Shown in pieces: positions 18,333-27,023 of a stretch of 64,000 bases of DNA. The notes under the pieces were generated by a model, which worked only from the letters and a program-made list of their open reading frames with translations, did no database searches and had not been told where the DNA came from. Where the stretch lies: positions 3,472,001-3,536,000 of the forward strand of contig NZ_CP117522.1 of assembly GCF_031679605.1 (NCBI RefSeq), written 5' to 3'. The stretch comes from Streptomyces luomodiensis. Lineage in GTDB: Bacteria; Actinomycetota; Actinomycetes; Streptomycetales; Streptomycetaceae. The position numbers were made by a program, and so were the translations under genes. The first letter of the stretch is position 1; each line of letters starts with the position of its first letter.

Positions 18333-19565
18333 ATGAGGACTGAGCTGCGCGTGCTCGACCCATCGATTTGGGACGATTGGTACGGAAAGCTGACGCTCGC
18401 GTTCGGAGGGGTTCCCGAAGCACCCGAGGAATCCGCGCTCTGGCGGGAGTTGACCGAATGCGAGCGCTCGATCGGCGCCTGGGACGGTTCCGACATCGTC
18501 GGCACGGCGTCGCTGATCAGCTTCCGGCTGTCGGTGCCGGGCGGTGCGATCGTCCCCGCGGCCGGTGTCACGATGGTGAGCGTGCAGGCCACCCACCGTC
18601 GGCGCGGGGTGCTGCGGGCCATGATGCGGCGCCAGTTGGACGACATCCGCGCGGCGGGCGATGAGCCGCTGGCCGTCCTGACCGCGTCCGAACCGGACAT
18701 CTACGGGCGGTTCGGCTACGGGGCGGCCACACAGACCGCCTACGCCGAGATCGACACCACCCAGGTGCGGCTGAGCGTCCCCGAGGGCACCGATGACGTG
18801 ACGCTGCGCGCCGTGGCCCCGGAGGCCGCCGTCGAGGCGTGCGAGGCCGTCTACGCCCGGCGGGTACCCGCGCGGCCGGGCATGCTGGAGCGGCTCCGCG
18901 GCTGGGAGCGGGTGCCGCTGCTGGACCCGCCGGGCGAACGCGCGGGGGCGTCCCCGCTGCGCTGTGTGCTGGCCGAGTCGGGCGGCGAGGTGAGCGGCTA
19001 TGTGCGCTTCGCGGTCAAGCCCGACTGGGATCTGGCGGGGCCCAAGGGCGCCGTCGTCCTGCGCGATCTGGAGGCCCTGGACCCGGCGTCCTACGCGGCG
19101 CTGTGGCGCTTTCTCTTCGATCTCGACCTCACCTCGGTGATCCGGACCGGACCCCGTCCGGTCGACGATCCGTGGCAGCACCTGGTCTCCGACATCCGGC
19201 GGTGCGCCGTAAGGCTGCGCGACTCGCTGTACGTCCGCCTGGTGGATGTGGGGGCGGCGCTCGCGGCGCGGACGTACCCGGCCCCGGTGGACGCCGTCCT
19301 GGAGGTCACGGACCCCTTCTGCCCGTGGAACGAGGGACGCTGGCGGCTGAGCGGCGACGCCAAGGGCGCCTCCTGCGAGCGCACGACGGACGCGCCCGAT
19401 CTCCGGCTGGGCGCGCGGGAGCTGGGAGCGGCGTATCTCGGCGGCGTCCCGCTGACCGCGCTGGCGGGTGCGGGACGCGTCCAGGAGGTTCGTCAGGGCG
19501 CCCTTACGGAGGCCGCGACCGCCTTCGCCTCCCCGGTCGCTCCTTGGCTGCCGCACAACTTCTGA
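18333..19565 (+). CDS. Eis-like GNAT N-acetyltransferase
   Basis: This 410-residue acetyltransferase has the Eis layout: an N-terminal GNAT domain with the acetyl-CoA loop VQATHRRRGVLRAMMRRQL and the family's IYGRFGYGAA segment, a second GNAT-like domain, and a C-terminal SCP2-like domain ending WLPHNF (C-terminal carboxylate used in catalysis in Eis). The mycobacterial Eis acetylates lysines and aminoglycosides; the natural substrate here is unknown. The ATG at 18333 was chosen because no earlier start codon in frame fits the family and the length matches Eis (about 400-415). Confidence 0.9.
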   Translation: MRTELRVLDPSIWDDWYGKLTLAFGGVPEAPEESALWRELTECERSIGAWDGSDIVGTASLISFRLSVPGGAIVPAAGVTMVSVQATHRRRGVLRAMMRRQLDDIRAAGDEPLAVLTASEPDIYGRFGYGAATQTAYAEIDTTQVRLSVPEGTDDVTLRAVAPEAAVEACEAVYARRVPARPGMLERLRGWERVPLLDPPGERAGASPLRCVLAESGGEVSGYVRFAVKPDWDLAGPKGAVVLRDLEALDPASYAALWRFLFDLDLTSVIRTGPRPVDDPWQHLVSDIRRCAVRLRDSLYVRLVDVGAALAARTYPAPVDAVLEVTDPFCPWNEGRWRLSGDAKGASCERTTDAPDLRLGARELGAAYLGGVPLTALAGAGRVQEVRQGALTEAATAFASPVAPWLPHNF

Positions 19566-19590
19566 CGGCTGCGGAACGGCCGGTAGCCGC

Positions 19591-19771
19591 CTAGGGCGTG
19601 TTTCGAAAGTAGCGCCGTCCGCCCGGAGGGCGGGCCCCGCGGCGTCTGGTGCGTGTGATCGCAAGGCGGAGGGTCGTCCTCGTAGTGGGCCTACTCGGAC
19701 GATCCCGACAACGCAGCGAGCGCGCGTGCCAGGCGTCGTGGGGCAGGCGGGACTTTCGAAACACGCCCTAG
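19591..19771. mobile_element. MITE-like element with 20-bp terminal inverted repeats
   Basis: Perfect terminal inverted repeats (19591-19610, CTAGGGCGTGTTTCGAAAGT, and its complement at 19752-19771) bound a 181-bp non-coding element. The outer CTAG at each end may include a TA or CTAG target duplication of the kind made by IS630- or IS5-type transposases. It lies between the 3' ends of two convergent genes. The element has no transposase frame, so it would need one in trans. Similar TTTCGAAAGT-ended short elements are, as I recall, common in Streptomyces. Confidence 0.85.
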
Positions 19772-19804
19772 AGGACATCGGCCGTCCCAAGGACGCCGGC
19801 CGCC

Positions 19805-20614
19805 TTAAGGACGCTGGCAAGCGGGGCACCAGAAGAGGTTGCGCGCGGCGAGGTCGGCGGTGCGGATCTCGCCACCGCAGACATGACACGGCTGTCCGGC
19901 ACGCCGGTAGACGTAGACCTCACCGCCGTGGTCGTCCACACGCGGCGGGCGGCCCATCGCCTCGGGGGTGTGCTCGGGGCGGACGGTGTCGATCCGGTTG
20001 TTCCGCACCCCCTCGCGCATCAGCGCCACCAGATCGGCCCAGATCGCGTCCCATTCGGCACGGGTCAGCGCACGGCCGGGCCGGTACGGGTCGATGCCGT
20101 GCCGGAAGAGCACCTCGGCGCGGTAGACGTTCCCGACGCCGGCGATCACCTTCTGGTCCATGAGCAGCGCGGCCACGCTGACGCGGCTGCGGGAGATCCG
20201 GGTCCAGGCCCGCTCGCCGTCGTCCGCCGGACGCAGCGGATCGGGGCCCAGCCGGTCGTGGATCGCCTGCTTCTCCTCGTCGGTGATGAGCGCACAGGCG
20301 GTCGGGCCGCGCAGATCCGCGTAGCCCTCGGGGTTGGCCAGCCGCAGCCGGACGGTGTCGGTGGCCGGCGGGGCGGGGGCCGGACCGAAGGCGTACGTGC
20401 CGAAGAGCCCGAGGTGGACATGGACCCAGCCGGTGACGGCGAAGTCCAGGAAGAGGTGCTTGCCGTGCGCCTCGGCGTGGTGCAGGGGCCGCCCGTCGAT
20501 CAGCCCGGCACCGTCGGCGAACTTCCCCTGCGGGCTGGTGGCCCGGACGGGCCGGCCGCCGAAGGTCTCGACGTGGTCGGCGGCCAGCCGGTGGATGGTG
20601 TGCCCTTCGGGCAT
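19805..20614 (-). CDS. Fpg/Nei-family DNA glycosylase/AP lyase
   Basis: This 269-residue base-excision repair enzyme removes oxidised bases and cuts the abasic strand by beta,delta-elimination. The N-terminus PEGHTI carries the catalytic Pro2 and Glu3. The NVYRAEVLFRHGIDP segment is the helix-two-turns-helix region, and the C-terminal zinc finger has PCHVCGG and WCPACQ. The PEGHTI start and sequence point to the endonuclease VIII (Nei) branch rather than MutM. The ATG overlaps the rpiB stop by one base (TGATG), so translation is coupled. The MITE lies downstream of its stop. Confidence 0.9.
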   Translation of the reverse strand: MPEGHTIHRLAADHVETFGGRPVRATSPQGKFADGAGLIDGRPLHHAEAHGKHLFLDFAVTGWVHVHLGLFGTYAFGPAPAPPATDTVRLRLANPEGYADLRGPTACALITDEEKQAIHDRLGPDPLRPADDGERAWTRISRSRVSVAALLMDQKVIAGVGNVYRAEVLFRHGIDPYRPGRALTRAEWDAIWADLVALMREGVRNNRIDTVRPEHTPEAMGRPPRVDDHGGEVYVYRRAGQPCHVCGGEIRTADLAARNLFWCPACQRP

Positions 20615-21102
20615 CAGTCGCCGTGCGGGTGGTGGGCCGGGATGGACGGCAGCTCGCCGGTGGTCTCGTAGGCGGCGAGCATCTCGATGCGGCGGGTGTG
20701 CCGCTCCTCGCCCGAGTACGGGGTGTTCAGGAAGATCTCGACGAACTTGGTCGCCTCCTCCTGGGTGTGCATCCGGGCGCCGACGCTGACCACATTGGCG
20801 TTGTTGTGCTCACGGCCGAGGGCCGCGGTCTGCTCGCTCCAGGCCAGCGCCGCGCGCACCCCCTTGACCTTGTTCGCCGCGATCTGCTCACCATTGCCGG
20901 AGCCGCCGATGACGATGCCCAGGCTCTCCGGGTCGGCCGCGGTCCGCTCCGCGGCACGCAGGCAGAACGGCGGGTAGTCGTCCTGGGCGTCGTAGATGTG
21001 CGGGCCGCAGTCGACGGGCTCATGCCCGGCCGCCTTGAGCCACTCCACGAGGTGGTTCTTGAGTTCGAAACCGGCATGGTCGGAGCCGAGGTACACGCGC
21101 AT
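20614..21102 (-). CDS. rpiB: Ribose-5-phosphate isomerase B
   Basis: RpiB interconverts ribose 5-phosphate and ribulose 5-phosphate in the pentose phosphate pathway. The 162-residue protein has GSDHAGFELK, the phosphate/substrate loop IGGSGNGEQIAANK and ARMHTQEEA. The catalytic base should be the Glu of GSGNGEQ, as in the mycobacterial type, in place of the E. coli cysteine. The start is ATG at 21102. It is the first gene of an rpiB-glycosylase pair and is divergent from the permease at 21284, sharing a fairly AT-rich 181-base region. Confidence 0.95.
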   Translation of the reverse strand: MRVYLGSDHAGFELKNHLVEWLKAAGHEPVDCGPHIYDAQDDYPPFCLRAAERTAADPESLGIVIGGSGNGEQIAANKVKGVRAALAWSEQTAALGREHNNANVVSVGARMHTQEEATKFVEIFLNTPYSGEERHTRRIEMLAAYETTGELPSIPAHHPHGD

Positions 21103-21283
21103 GTCCCGAGTGTGTCATGGTCGTGTGCCCCCCGCCGTCCCGGGTAGGCGTCGCATAAAAATCTGTAACGCCAAGGAACCTCATGAAAACCTCAAGTAAC
21201 AATCCGGATTCAAAGGTTCATCTAGCAGGCCCCCTGAGATTCACTGGCGTCGCTCGTAACCCGAGAGCAAAGGAATCGAGCAC

Positions 21284-22777
21284 ATGAGCGCACAACCTGC
21301 GACTACGCCGGAGCGGCAGCAGCCACCCGGCGCCCCTGGCTCGACCGACGACGGCCTCCAGGCGGGTCTCAAGAACCGTCATCTCTCGATGATCGCGATC
21401 GGCGGAGTGATCGGCGCCGGGCTGTTCGTCGGCTCCAGCGCGGGCATAGCGAAGGCCGGCCCCGGCATTCTCGTCTCGTACGCGCTGGTCGGCCTCATGG
21501 TCGTCTTCGTCATGCGGATGCTGGGCGAGATGTCCGCCGCCCATCCCACCTCCGGCTCCTTCTCCGCCCACGCCGACCGCGCGCTCGGCCGCTGGGCCGG
21601 TTTCTCCATCGGCTGGCTGTACTGGTTCTTCTGGGTCGTGGTGCTGGCGGTCGAGGCCACCGCCGGCGCCAAGATCCTGGAGGGCTGGTGGCCGCAGGTG
21701 CCGCAGTGGGGCTGGGCGCTGATCGTGATGGTGATCCTCACCGCGACCAACCTGGTCTCGGTCGGCTCCTACGGTGAGTTCGAGTTCTGGTTCGCCGGGA
21801 TCAAGGTCGTGGCGATCGCCGCGTTCATCGTGATCGGCGGGCTCGCCGTCTTCGGGCTGCTGCCGCATTCGGACAACGAGGGCGCGGGCCTGGCCCACCT
21901 CAGCGACCACGGCGGCTTCCTGCCGAACGGGCCGGGCGCCATCCTCACCGGTGTGCTGCTGGTGGTGTTCTCGTTCATGGGCAGCGAGATCGTCACCCTC
22001 GCGGCCGGTGAGTCCGCGAACCCGCAGCGTGCGGTGACCAAGGCCACCAACAGCGTGATCTGGCGGATCGCGGTCTTCTACCTGGGCTCGATCTTCGTCG
22101 TGATCACGCTGCTGCCCTGGGACGCCAAGTCGATCGCCGACAAGGGCAGTTATGTCGCGGCGCTCGACTCGATCGGCATCCCGCACGCCGGCGACATCAT
22201 GAACGTCATCGTGCTGACCGCCGTGCTCTCATGTCTGAACTCCGGCCTCTACACCGCCTCGCGCATGGCCTTCTCGCTCGGCCGCCGCGGCGACGCCCCG
22301 GCCTCCTTCGCCCGCACCAACGCCCGTGGCGTCCCGCAGGCCGCGATCCTCGGCTCGGTGGTCTTCGGCTTCCTCGCGGTCTGGTTCAACTACCAGTGGC
22401 CCGACACGGTCTTCACCTTCCTGCTGAACTCCTCGGGCGCGGTCGCGCTTTTCGTCTGGCTCGTGATCTGTTTCAGCCAGCTGCGGATGCGCGGGATGAT
22501 CCTGCGCGAGAACCCCGAGAAGCTGGTCGTCCGGATGTGGCTGTTCCCGTATCTGACCTGGGCGACGATCGCGATGATCTCGTTCGTCCTGGTCTACATG
22601 CTCACCGACGACGACGGGCGCGAGCAGGTGCTCCTCTCCGCGCTGGTGGCCGTGCTCGTGGTGGCCTTCGCCCTGGTCCGGGAGCGCGTCACCGCCGGCC
22701 GCGGCCCCGCCCCGGCGGCGCCCTCCAGCCCGTCCGGCCCCACGGACCCCACCCCCAAGGAGCCGGCGGCCCCGTAA
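21284..22777 (+). CDS. Amino acid permease (GabP/AnsP-like, APC family)
   Basis: This 497-residue proton-coupled permease of the amino acid transporter (AAT) group has twelve predicted membrane segments. The signature [25 protein letters not shown] is in TM1, with a SEIVTLAAGES segment in TM6 and FEFWFAGIKV before TM5. The closest described types are GABA, aromatic or asparagine permeases; the substrate cannot be told from sequence. The N-terminus is Pro/Gln-rich and cytoplasmic. The start is ATG at 21284. It is paralogous to the permease at 25441. The stop codon lies in a tandem 10-bp repeat (22771-22808). Confidence 0.9.
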   Translation: MSAQPATTPERQQPPGAPGSTDDGLQAGLKNRHLSMIAIGGVIGAGLFVGSSAGIAKAGPGILVSYALVGLMVVFVMRMLGEMSAAHPTSGSFSAHADRALGRWAGFSIGWLYWFFWVVVLAVEATAGAKILEGWWPQVPQWGWALIVMVILTATNLVSVGSYGEFEFWFAGIKVVAIAAFIVIGGLAVFGLLPHSDNEGAGLAHLSDHGGFLPNGPGAILTGVLLVVFSFMGSEIVTLAAGESANPQRAVTKATNSVIWRIAVFYLGSIFVVITLLPWDAKSIADKGSYVAALDSIGIPHAGDIMNVIVLTAVLSCLNSGLYTASRMAFSLGRRGDAPASFARTNARGVPQAAILGSVVFGFLAVWFNYQWPDTVFTFLLNSSGAVALFVWLVICFSQLRMRGMILRENPEKLVVRMWLFPYLTWATIAMISFVLVYMLTDDDGREQVLLSALVAVLVVAFALVRERVTAGRGPAPAAPSSPSGPTDPTPKEPAAP

Positions 22778-22808
22778 GAGCCCGTAAGAGGCCGTAAGAG
22801 CCGTAAGG
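22771..22808 (+). repeat. 10-bp tandem repeat carrying the permease stop codon
   Basis: Units CCCGTAAGAG, CCCGTAAGAG, GCCGTAAGAG and CCGTAAGG follow each other. The first TAA ends the permease; further TAAs at 22785, 22795 and 22804 fall in the other two frames, so all three frames are closed within 22 bases. Confidence 0.9.
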
Positions 22809-22828
22809 CCGCCTCGCCGAGCGGTTTC

Positions 22829-22874
22829 CCGTGCCCCTGAGCGGCGGTCGAAGCACCGCCGCCCGGGGGCACGG
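22829..22874. terminator. Terminator between the permease and PLP-enzyme genes
   Basis: An outer 9-bp stem (22829-22837 and 22866-22874) encloses an 8-bp stem (GCGGCGGT 22841-22848, ACCGCCGC 22855-22862). It serves two convergent genes. Confidence 0.8.
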
Positions 22875-22886
22875 CCGTGTCCGGAC

Positions 22887-23996
22887 TCAGGCCCGGTGCG
22901 TCCGCCATTCCCCGGTGCGGGCGAACCGTTCGAGGTCGGCCTCGTACGGCGCGGGATCAAGCCCCTGGGAGCGGACCCAGCCGGGGTCCAGGTGGGTCGT
23001 CCGGTACGGATCGGCGGTGTCGCCCATGACCAGGACGACGCCGCCCCGCGTGCCCGCCTCGCGCATCCGGGCCACCAGGTGGAGGGTGCCCCACAGGGCG
23101 GTGCCGGTGGCCGGTCCGGCGGCCAGTCCGCCGGCCGGTCCGGCGGCGCTGTTGAGCCAGCGCAGGGCCGCGATGGACGCCGCGTCCGGTACCGGGACCA
23201 CCAGGTCGATCACCGCCGGAAGGAAGCCCGGCTCGGTACGGGGCCGTCCGATGCCCGGTATCCGTGAGGGCATCCCCGTGGCGTAGTCGGCACAGCCGCT
23301 CGCCCACGCGGGGAAATAGGCGGAGTTCTCCGGGTCCACCGCGGCCAGCCGGGTGGAGTGACCGTGCCGCCGCAGGTGGCGTCCGACGGTCGCCGAAGTG
23401 GCGCCGGTACCGATGCCGGTGACGATCCACTCGGGGATGGGATACGGCTCATCGCTCAGCTGACCGAAGATCTCGTCGGCGATGGTCGGCTCACCGCAGC
23501 CGGCCACGGCTCGCTCCGCGTCGCCGAAGTGGTCCAGGAAATGGCCGCCGAGCCGGGCGGCCAGCTCCCTCGCCTCCTCCTGCACGGCGGCCGGGGGCCG
23601 CTCACCCGGCTGCCACCGGCCGCCCTCCCGCTCGATCCTGGCCAGAACCTCCGAGGGGGTCTTCGCCGGGACGACAGCGGTGAAGTCCAGGCCGAGCAGA
23701 TTCGCGAGGCGGGCTCCGGCGACCGCGACCGCCCCGCCGGTGGCGGCGATCACCGGGGTGTCCCGCTGGATGGCGCCGTCGGCGATCGCCTGCGCGAACA
23801 TGGCGCGAACCAGTCGGTGTTTCATGCTGCCGGTGGGATGCGCGGACTCGTCCTTGACGTAGACCCGGATGTCCCCGCGGGCGAAGGCGGACGGCAGCGG
23901 AAGGGGGCGCAGGGGCGTGGGCAGCGTCCGGCGGTCGTGTTCCCGTAACCGCCTGATCGCGTCGGCCGCCCACGCGTGGGGATGCTCGGTGGCCAT
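22887..23996 (-). CDS. PLP-dependent cysteine-synthase-family enzyme
   Basis: This 369-residue fold-type II PLP enzyme carries the active-site lysine in PTGSMKHRL and a Gly-rich phosphate loop IGTGATSAT. The substrate-side ATGGAVAVAG segment corresponds to the Asn/Ser loop of cysteine synthases but lacks the usual S-S-G-N order. It is longer than CysK (about 310) and probably acts as a beta-replacement or elimination enzyme on a serine- or cysteine-type substrate. Proteins like this are widespread in Streptomyces, function untested as far as I know. The start is ATG at 23996. No cysteine-pathway genes are nearby. Its upstream DNA is the GC-rich repeat array. Confidence 0.85.
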   Translation of the reverse strand: MATEHPHAWAADAIRRLREHDRRTLPTPLRPLPLPSAFARGDIRVYVKDESAHPTGSMKHRLVRAMFAQAIADGAIQRDTPVIAATGGAVAVAGARLANLLGLDFTAVVPAKTPSEVLARIEREGGRWQPGERPPAAVQEEARELAARLGGHFLDHFGDAERAVAGCGEPTIADEIFGQLSDEPYPIPEWIVTGIGTGATSATVGRHLRRHGHSTRLAAVDPENSAYFPAWASGCADYATGMPSRIPGIGRPRTEPGFLPAVIDLVVPVPDAASIAALRWLNSAAGPAGGLAAGPATGTALWGTLHLVARMREAGTRGGVVLVMGDTADPYRTTHLDPGWVRSQGLDPAPYEADLERFARTGEWRTHRA

Positions 23997-24021
23997 CCCG
24001 GCACCTTATGCCTGGGTGCCG

Positions 24022-24565
24022 GGCCCCGGCCCCGGCCTGCCCGGGGGCCGGGTTCCAGCCCGCCCTGGCTCTGCCGGGCCCGTGGGGTCTGACTCTGCCG
24101 GGCCCGTGAGCTCTGGCCTTGCCCGGCCCTGGGGTGCGGGTGACGCAGCCTCGGCATGTCCGGGGCGCGGACGGGCTCAGCCCCGGCACGCCCCGGCGAG
24201 CGGGGTGGGCTCACCCCGACCTGTCCAGGTGCGGGGGGCAGCCCCGGCGTGCCCAAGGGCCGGGGACTCTTCCCCGACACACCCGGGTGTGCGGGGGTGG
24301 CTCGGTGCCAGCGGGCCCTGGCGAGCGGGTGGCCCAGCCCAGATATGTCCCGCCCCGGTTTGCGGGGCCCAGCCCCGGCACGCCCGGGGGCGCCGAGCGC
24401 TCAGATCCAGCATGGTCGGGAACGTGCCGAAGGGCACGCCCCCACGTGCCCCGGCAAGCGGATGACCCAGTCCAGGCACGCCCCAGTGTGCGGGGACCCA
24501 GCCCCGGTACGCCCGGGGCGCACGGGAGGGGCTCAGCCTCCGTGCGCCCGGGTGTTGCGAGGGGA
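24022..24565. repeat. Degenerate array of about 16 GC-rich palindromic units
   Basis: The 572-base gap between bioY and the PLP-enzyme start is filled by imperfect units of about 30-33 bases. The common form is roughly CAGCCCCGGCACGCCCGGG followed by TGTGCGGGG. Clear units start near 24146, 24177, 24210, 24239, 24269, 24301, 24333, 24368, 24401, 24435, 24467, 24498 and 24532; weaker ones fill 24022-24145. Each unit can fold on itself (CCCCGGC with G-rich 3' half). All frames across it are Pro/Gly/Arg-rich and the unit length does not hold frame, so I take it as non-coding. Confidence 0.75.
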
Positions 24566-24568
24566 GGG

Positions 24569-25162
24569 TCAGCCGCGGCGGCCCACCAGCTTCCAGGCGG
24601 TGGGCAGGGCGCCCATCGCCAGCGCGGCCTTCAGCGCGTCCCCGATCAGGAACGGGGTGAGTCCGGCCGCGACCGCCTGGCCGAGGGAGATGTGGGTGGC
24701 CAGCGCGAGGTACGGGACGCCCACGGCGTAGATGATCGCCGAGCCGACCGCCATGGTGCCCGCGGTGCGCAGCGCCCCGCGGTCGCCGCCGCGCCGGGCC
24801 AGCGCGCCCACCACGGTCGCGGCCAGCAGCATGCCCAGCACGTAGCCGAAGGACGGCGCGGCGACGCCGGAGCCGGCCTCGGCGAACCACGGCAGGCCCG
24901 CCATGCCGACGAGGGTGTAGAGCGCCAGCGACAGGAAGCCGCGCCGGGCGCCCAGCGAGGTGCCGACCAGCAGGGCGGCGAAGGTCTGGCCGGTCACCGG
25001 CACCGGGGAGCCGGGGACGGGCACCGCGATCTGGGCGGCGAGGCCGGTGAGTGCGGCGCCCCCGAGGACCAGGGCGGTGTCACGGGCCAGGGCGCGGCGG
25101 GCGGGGAAGACCGCGTCCGCGAGGACCGTACCGGGTATGGCGGCGGCAGAAACAGTGCTCAT
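24569..25162 (-). CDS. bioY: Biotin transporter substrate-binding subunit BioY
   Basis: BioY is the membrane S-component of the biotin ECF transporter. The 197-residue protein has about six membrane segments, the typical VPVPGSPVPVTGQTFAALLVG loop, and GARRGFLSLALYTLVGMAGLPWFA with the conserved small-residue pattern. No BioM or BioN gene is adjacent, so it would work alone or with a shared ECF module elsewhere. The ATG at 25162 was chosen (MSTVSAAAIPG) because GGGAG lies nine bases before it; an upstream ATG at 25228 has no site. Confidence 0.9.
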   Translation of the reverse strand: MSTVSAAAIPGTVLADAVFPARRALARDTALVLGGAALTGLAAQIAVPVPGSPVPVTGQTFAALLVGTSLGARRGFLSLALYTLVGMAGLPWFAEAGSGVAAPSFGYVLGMLLAATVVGALARRGGDRGALRTAGTMAVGSAIIYAVGVPYLALATHISLGQAVAAGLTPFLIGDALKAALAMGALPTAWKLVGRRG

Positions 25163-25338
25163 CAGCGATGCTCCCAGGTCGTCAGGGTGGATACCGGGAC
25201 GGTAACCCAGCGCCGAGCTCTCGGACACCGTCGGATGACCACAAAGCCGGACTCATCGGCTTGGCGGCTTCGGGCAGAGATCCACGCTACGGAGCGTGAC
25301 ACCAATGTCCGATATCCAGAAAAGTATGACCGCAATAT

Positions 25339-25368
25339 TGTCCTGACCGAACAAAGCCCTTCACACTG
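25339..25368 (+). promoter_or_regulatory. Candidate promoter of the second permease
   Basis: TTGTCC (25339-25344) and CACACT (25363-25368) are separated by 18 bases. The -10 is weak. It would give a leader of about 65 bases before the ATG at 25441. Confidence 0.3.
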
Positions 25369-25440
25369 GGCTCGTTTTGCATCCGCCCGCCCTCCTGTCC
25401 TGTGGGGGGCCGCCCTCCTCACAAGGGACGAAGAAGAAGA

Positions 25441-26862
25441 ATGAACCGGACATCCGCGTCCTCCGCGCCATCCGGCGCCGCCGAGGCGGCCGGTGCGGGC
25501 GCGACCGCCTCGCCCCCGCTCTCCCACGGCCTCAAGCAGCGCCATCTGTCGATGATCGCCCTCGGGGGTGTGATCGGCGCGGGGCTGTTCGTGGGCTCCG
25601 GTGCCGGGATCGCCGCCGCCGGTCCGTCGATCGTGGTCGCCTATGCGCTGTCCGGGCTGCTGGTGATGCTCGTGATGCGGATGCTCGGCGAGATGTCGGC
25701 GGCCAACCCGGCCTCCGGCTCGTTCTCCGTGCACGCCGAGCGGGCGATCGGGCCGTGGGCCGGGTTCACGGTGGGCTGGATGTTCTGGGCCCTGCTGTGC
25801 GTGGGCATCGCCGCGGAGGCGATCGGCGCGGCCGGGATCATGGTCCAGTGGTTCCCGGGCACCGACTCCTGGATGTGGGTCGCGCTGTTCATGGCGATGT
25901 TCTGCGGGACGAACCTCGCGGCGGTCAGCAACTTCGGCGAGTTCGAGTTCTGGTTCGCCGCGCTGAAGATCGCCGCGATCACGATCTTCCTGGTCCTGGG
26001 CGTGCTCGCGATCCTGGGCATCCTGCCGGGCACCGGCGCCCCGGGCAGCTCCCATCTCACCGGTGACGGCGGCTTCCTGCCCAACGGCGTGAACGGCATG
26101 GTCGTCGGCCTGCTGGCGTCCGTCTTCGCGTACGGCGGACTGGAGACGGTGACGATCGCGGCGGCCGAGTCCGAGAACCCGGTCAAGAGCGTCGCGGGCG
26201 CCGTGCGCACGGCGATGTGGCGCATCGCCCTCTTCTACGTCGGCTCCATGCTGGTCGTGGTCACGCTCATCCCGTGGAACGACGCGTCGGTGGTCGAGAA
26301 GGGCCCGTACGTGGCCGTGCTCAACCACCTCGACATCCCGGCGGCCGGCGACATCATGAACGTGATCGTGCTGATCGCGCTGCTCTCCGCGATGAACGCC
26401 AACATCTATGGCGCCTCCCGCATGTCCTACTCCCTGGTCAGCCGCGGCGAGGGCCCCGCCTTCCTGGGCCGGGTCAGCGGCGGTGTGCCCCGTCTCACCG
26501 TGCTCGCCTCCTCCTTCTTCGGCTTCGTCGCGGTGCTGCTCAGCTACTGGTGGCCGGACACCATCTTCAAGTGGCTGCTCAACATGGTCGGCGCCGCGGT
26601 GCTGGTGGTCTGGGGCTTCATCGCCGTCGCCCAGCTGCGGATGCGCAGCCGGCTCCAGCGCGAGGACCCGGAGAAGCTCGTGGTGAAGATGTGGCTCTTC
26701 CCGTATCTGACCTGGGTCGCGCTGGCCGCCACGGTCGGGGTGCTGGTGCTGATGCTGCGCGAGAGCGACACCCGTAGCCAGCTGTACGCCACGGCCGGGA
26801 TGGCCATCGTGCTCGCGGTCGTCGGAGCCGTACGGCAGCGGATGACGGCGGCCCGTAGCTGA
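25441..26862 (+). CDS. Amino acid permease (GabP-like, APC family)
   Basis: This 473-residue paralogue of the permease at 21284 has the same twelve-segment layout. TM1 has [27 protein letters not shown]6 has [14 protein letters not shown], and the C-terminal half has [16 protein letters not shown], nearly identical in both. The N-terminal tail is Ser/Ala-rich. The substrate is unknown; the type suggests GABA or another neutral amino acid. The ATG at 25441 was chosen after a GGGACGAAGAAG purine-rich stretch. It is monocistronic, followed by a very strong terminator. Confidence 0.9.
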   Translation: MNRTSASSAPSGAAEAAGAGATASPPLSHGLKQRHLSMIALGGVIGAGLFVGSGAGIAAAGPSIVVAYALSGLLVMLVMRMLGEMSAANPASGSFSVHAERAIGPWAGFTVGWMFWALLCVGIAAEAIGAAGIMVQWFPGTDSWMWVALFMAMFCGTNLAAVSNFGEFEFWFAALKIAAITIFLVLGVLAILGILPGTGAPGSSHLTGDGGFLPNGVNGMVVGLLASVFAYGGLETVTIAAAESENPVKSVAGAVRTAMWRIALFYVGSMLVVVTLIPWNDASVVEKGPYVAVLNHLDIPAAGDIMNVIVLIALLSAMNANIYGASRMSYSLVSRGEGPAFLGRVSGGVPRLTVLASSFFGFVAVLLSYWWPDTIFKWLLNMVGAAVLVVWGFIAVAQLRMRSRLQREDPEKLVVKMWLFPYLTWVALAATVGVLVLMLRESDTRSQLYATAGMAIVLAVVGAVRQRMTAARS

Positions 26863-26878
26863 GCCCTCACCACCCCGC

Positions 26879-26925
26879 ACGGAGGCGGGGCGGGTCCTCG
26901 ACCGGAGGACCCGCCCCGCCTCCGT
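26879..26925 (+). terminator. Terminator after the second permease
   Basis: A perfect 21-bp stem (26879-26899 and 26905-26925) with a 5-base loop, the longest perfect hairpin in the window. Confidence 0.92.
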
Positions 26926-26984
26926 CGTTGTGCCCGGTTCCGCGGTTCCGACTGGTGGGAAACACTCTTGCTGCTAGCGTGTAC

Positions 26985-27001
26985 TTGCAAGTCAATTGCA
27001 A
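26985..27001 (+). promoter_or_regulatory. Nur box (nickel-responsive operator) of sodF
   Basis: TTGCAA-GTCAA-TTGCAA is a perfect direct and inverted arrangement matching the known Nur box tTGCaa-N5-ttGCAA. It ends 22 bases before the sodF start, just downstream of a possible -10 (TAGCGT, 26975-26980). Nickel-bound Nur represses the iron superoxide dismutase gene in S. coelicolor. Confidence 0.85.
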
Positions 27002-27023
27002 TAAGCGGTCCGAAGGGCTTCGC

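Noticed and set aside
24022..24565. Repeat array as a CRISPR locus or as coding sequence for a Pro-rich protein
   Set aside because: There are no unique spacers and no cas genes. Unit lengths vary and are not multiples of three, so no single frame keeps a peptide repeat.
24569..25440. Biotin-repressor (BioQ/BirA) operator upstream of bioY
   Set aside because: I searched the 278-base upstream region by eye and found no convincing TGAAC-type palindrome.
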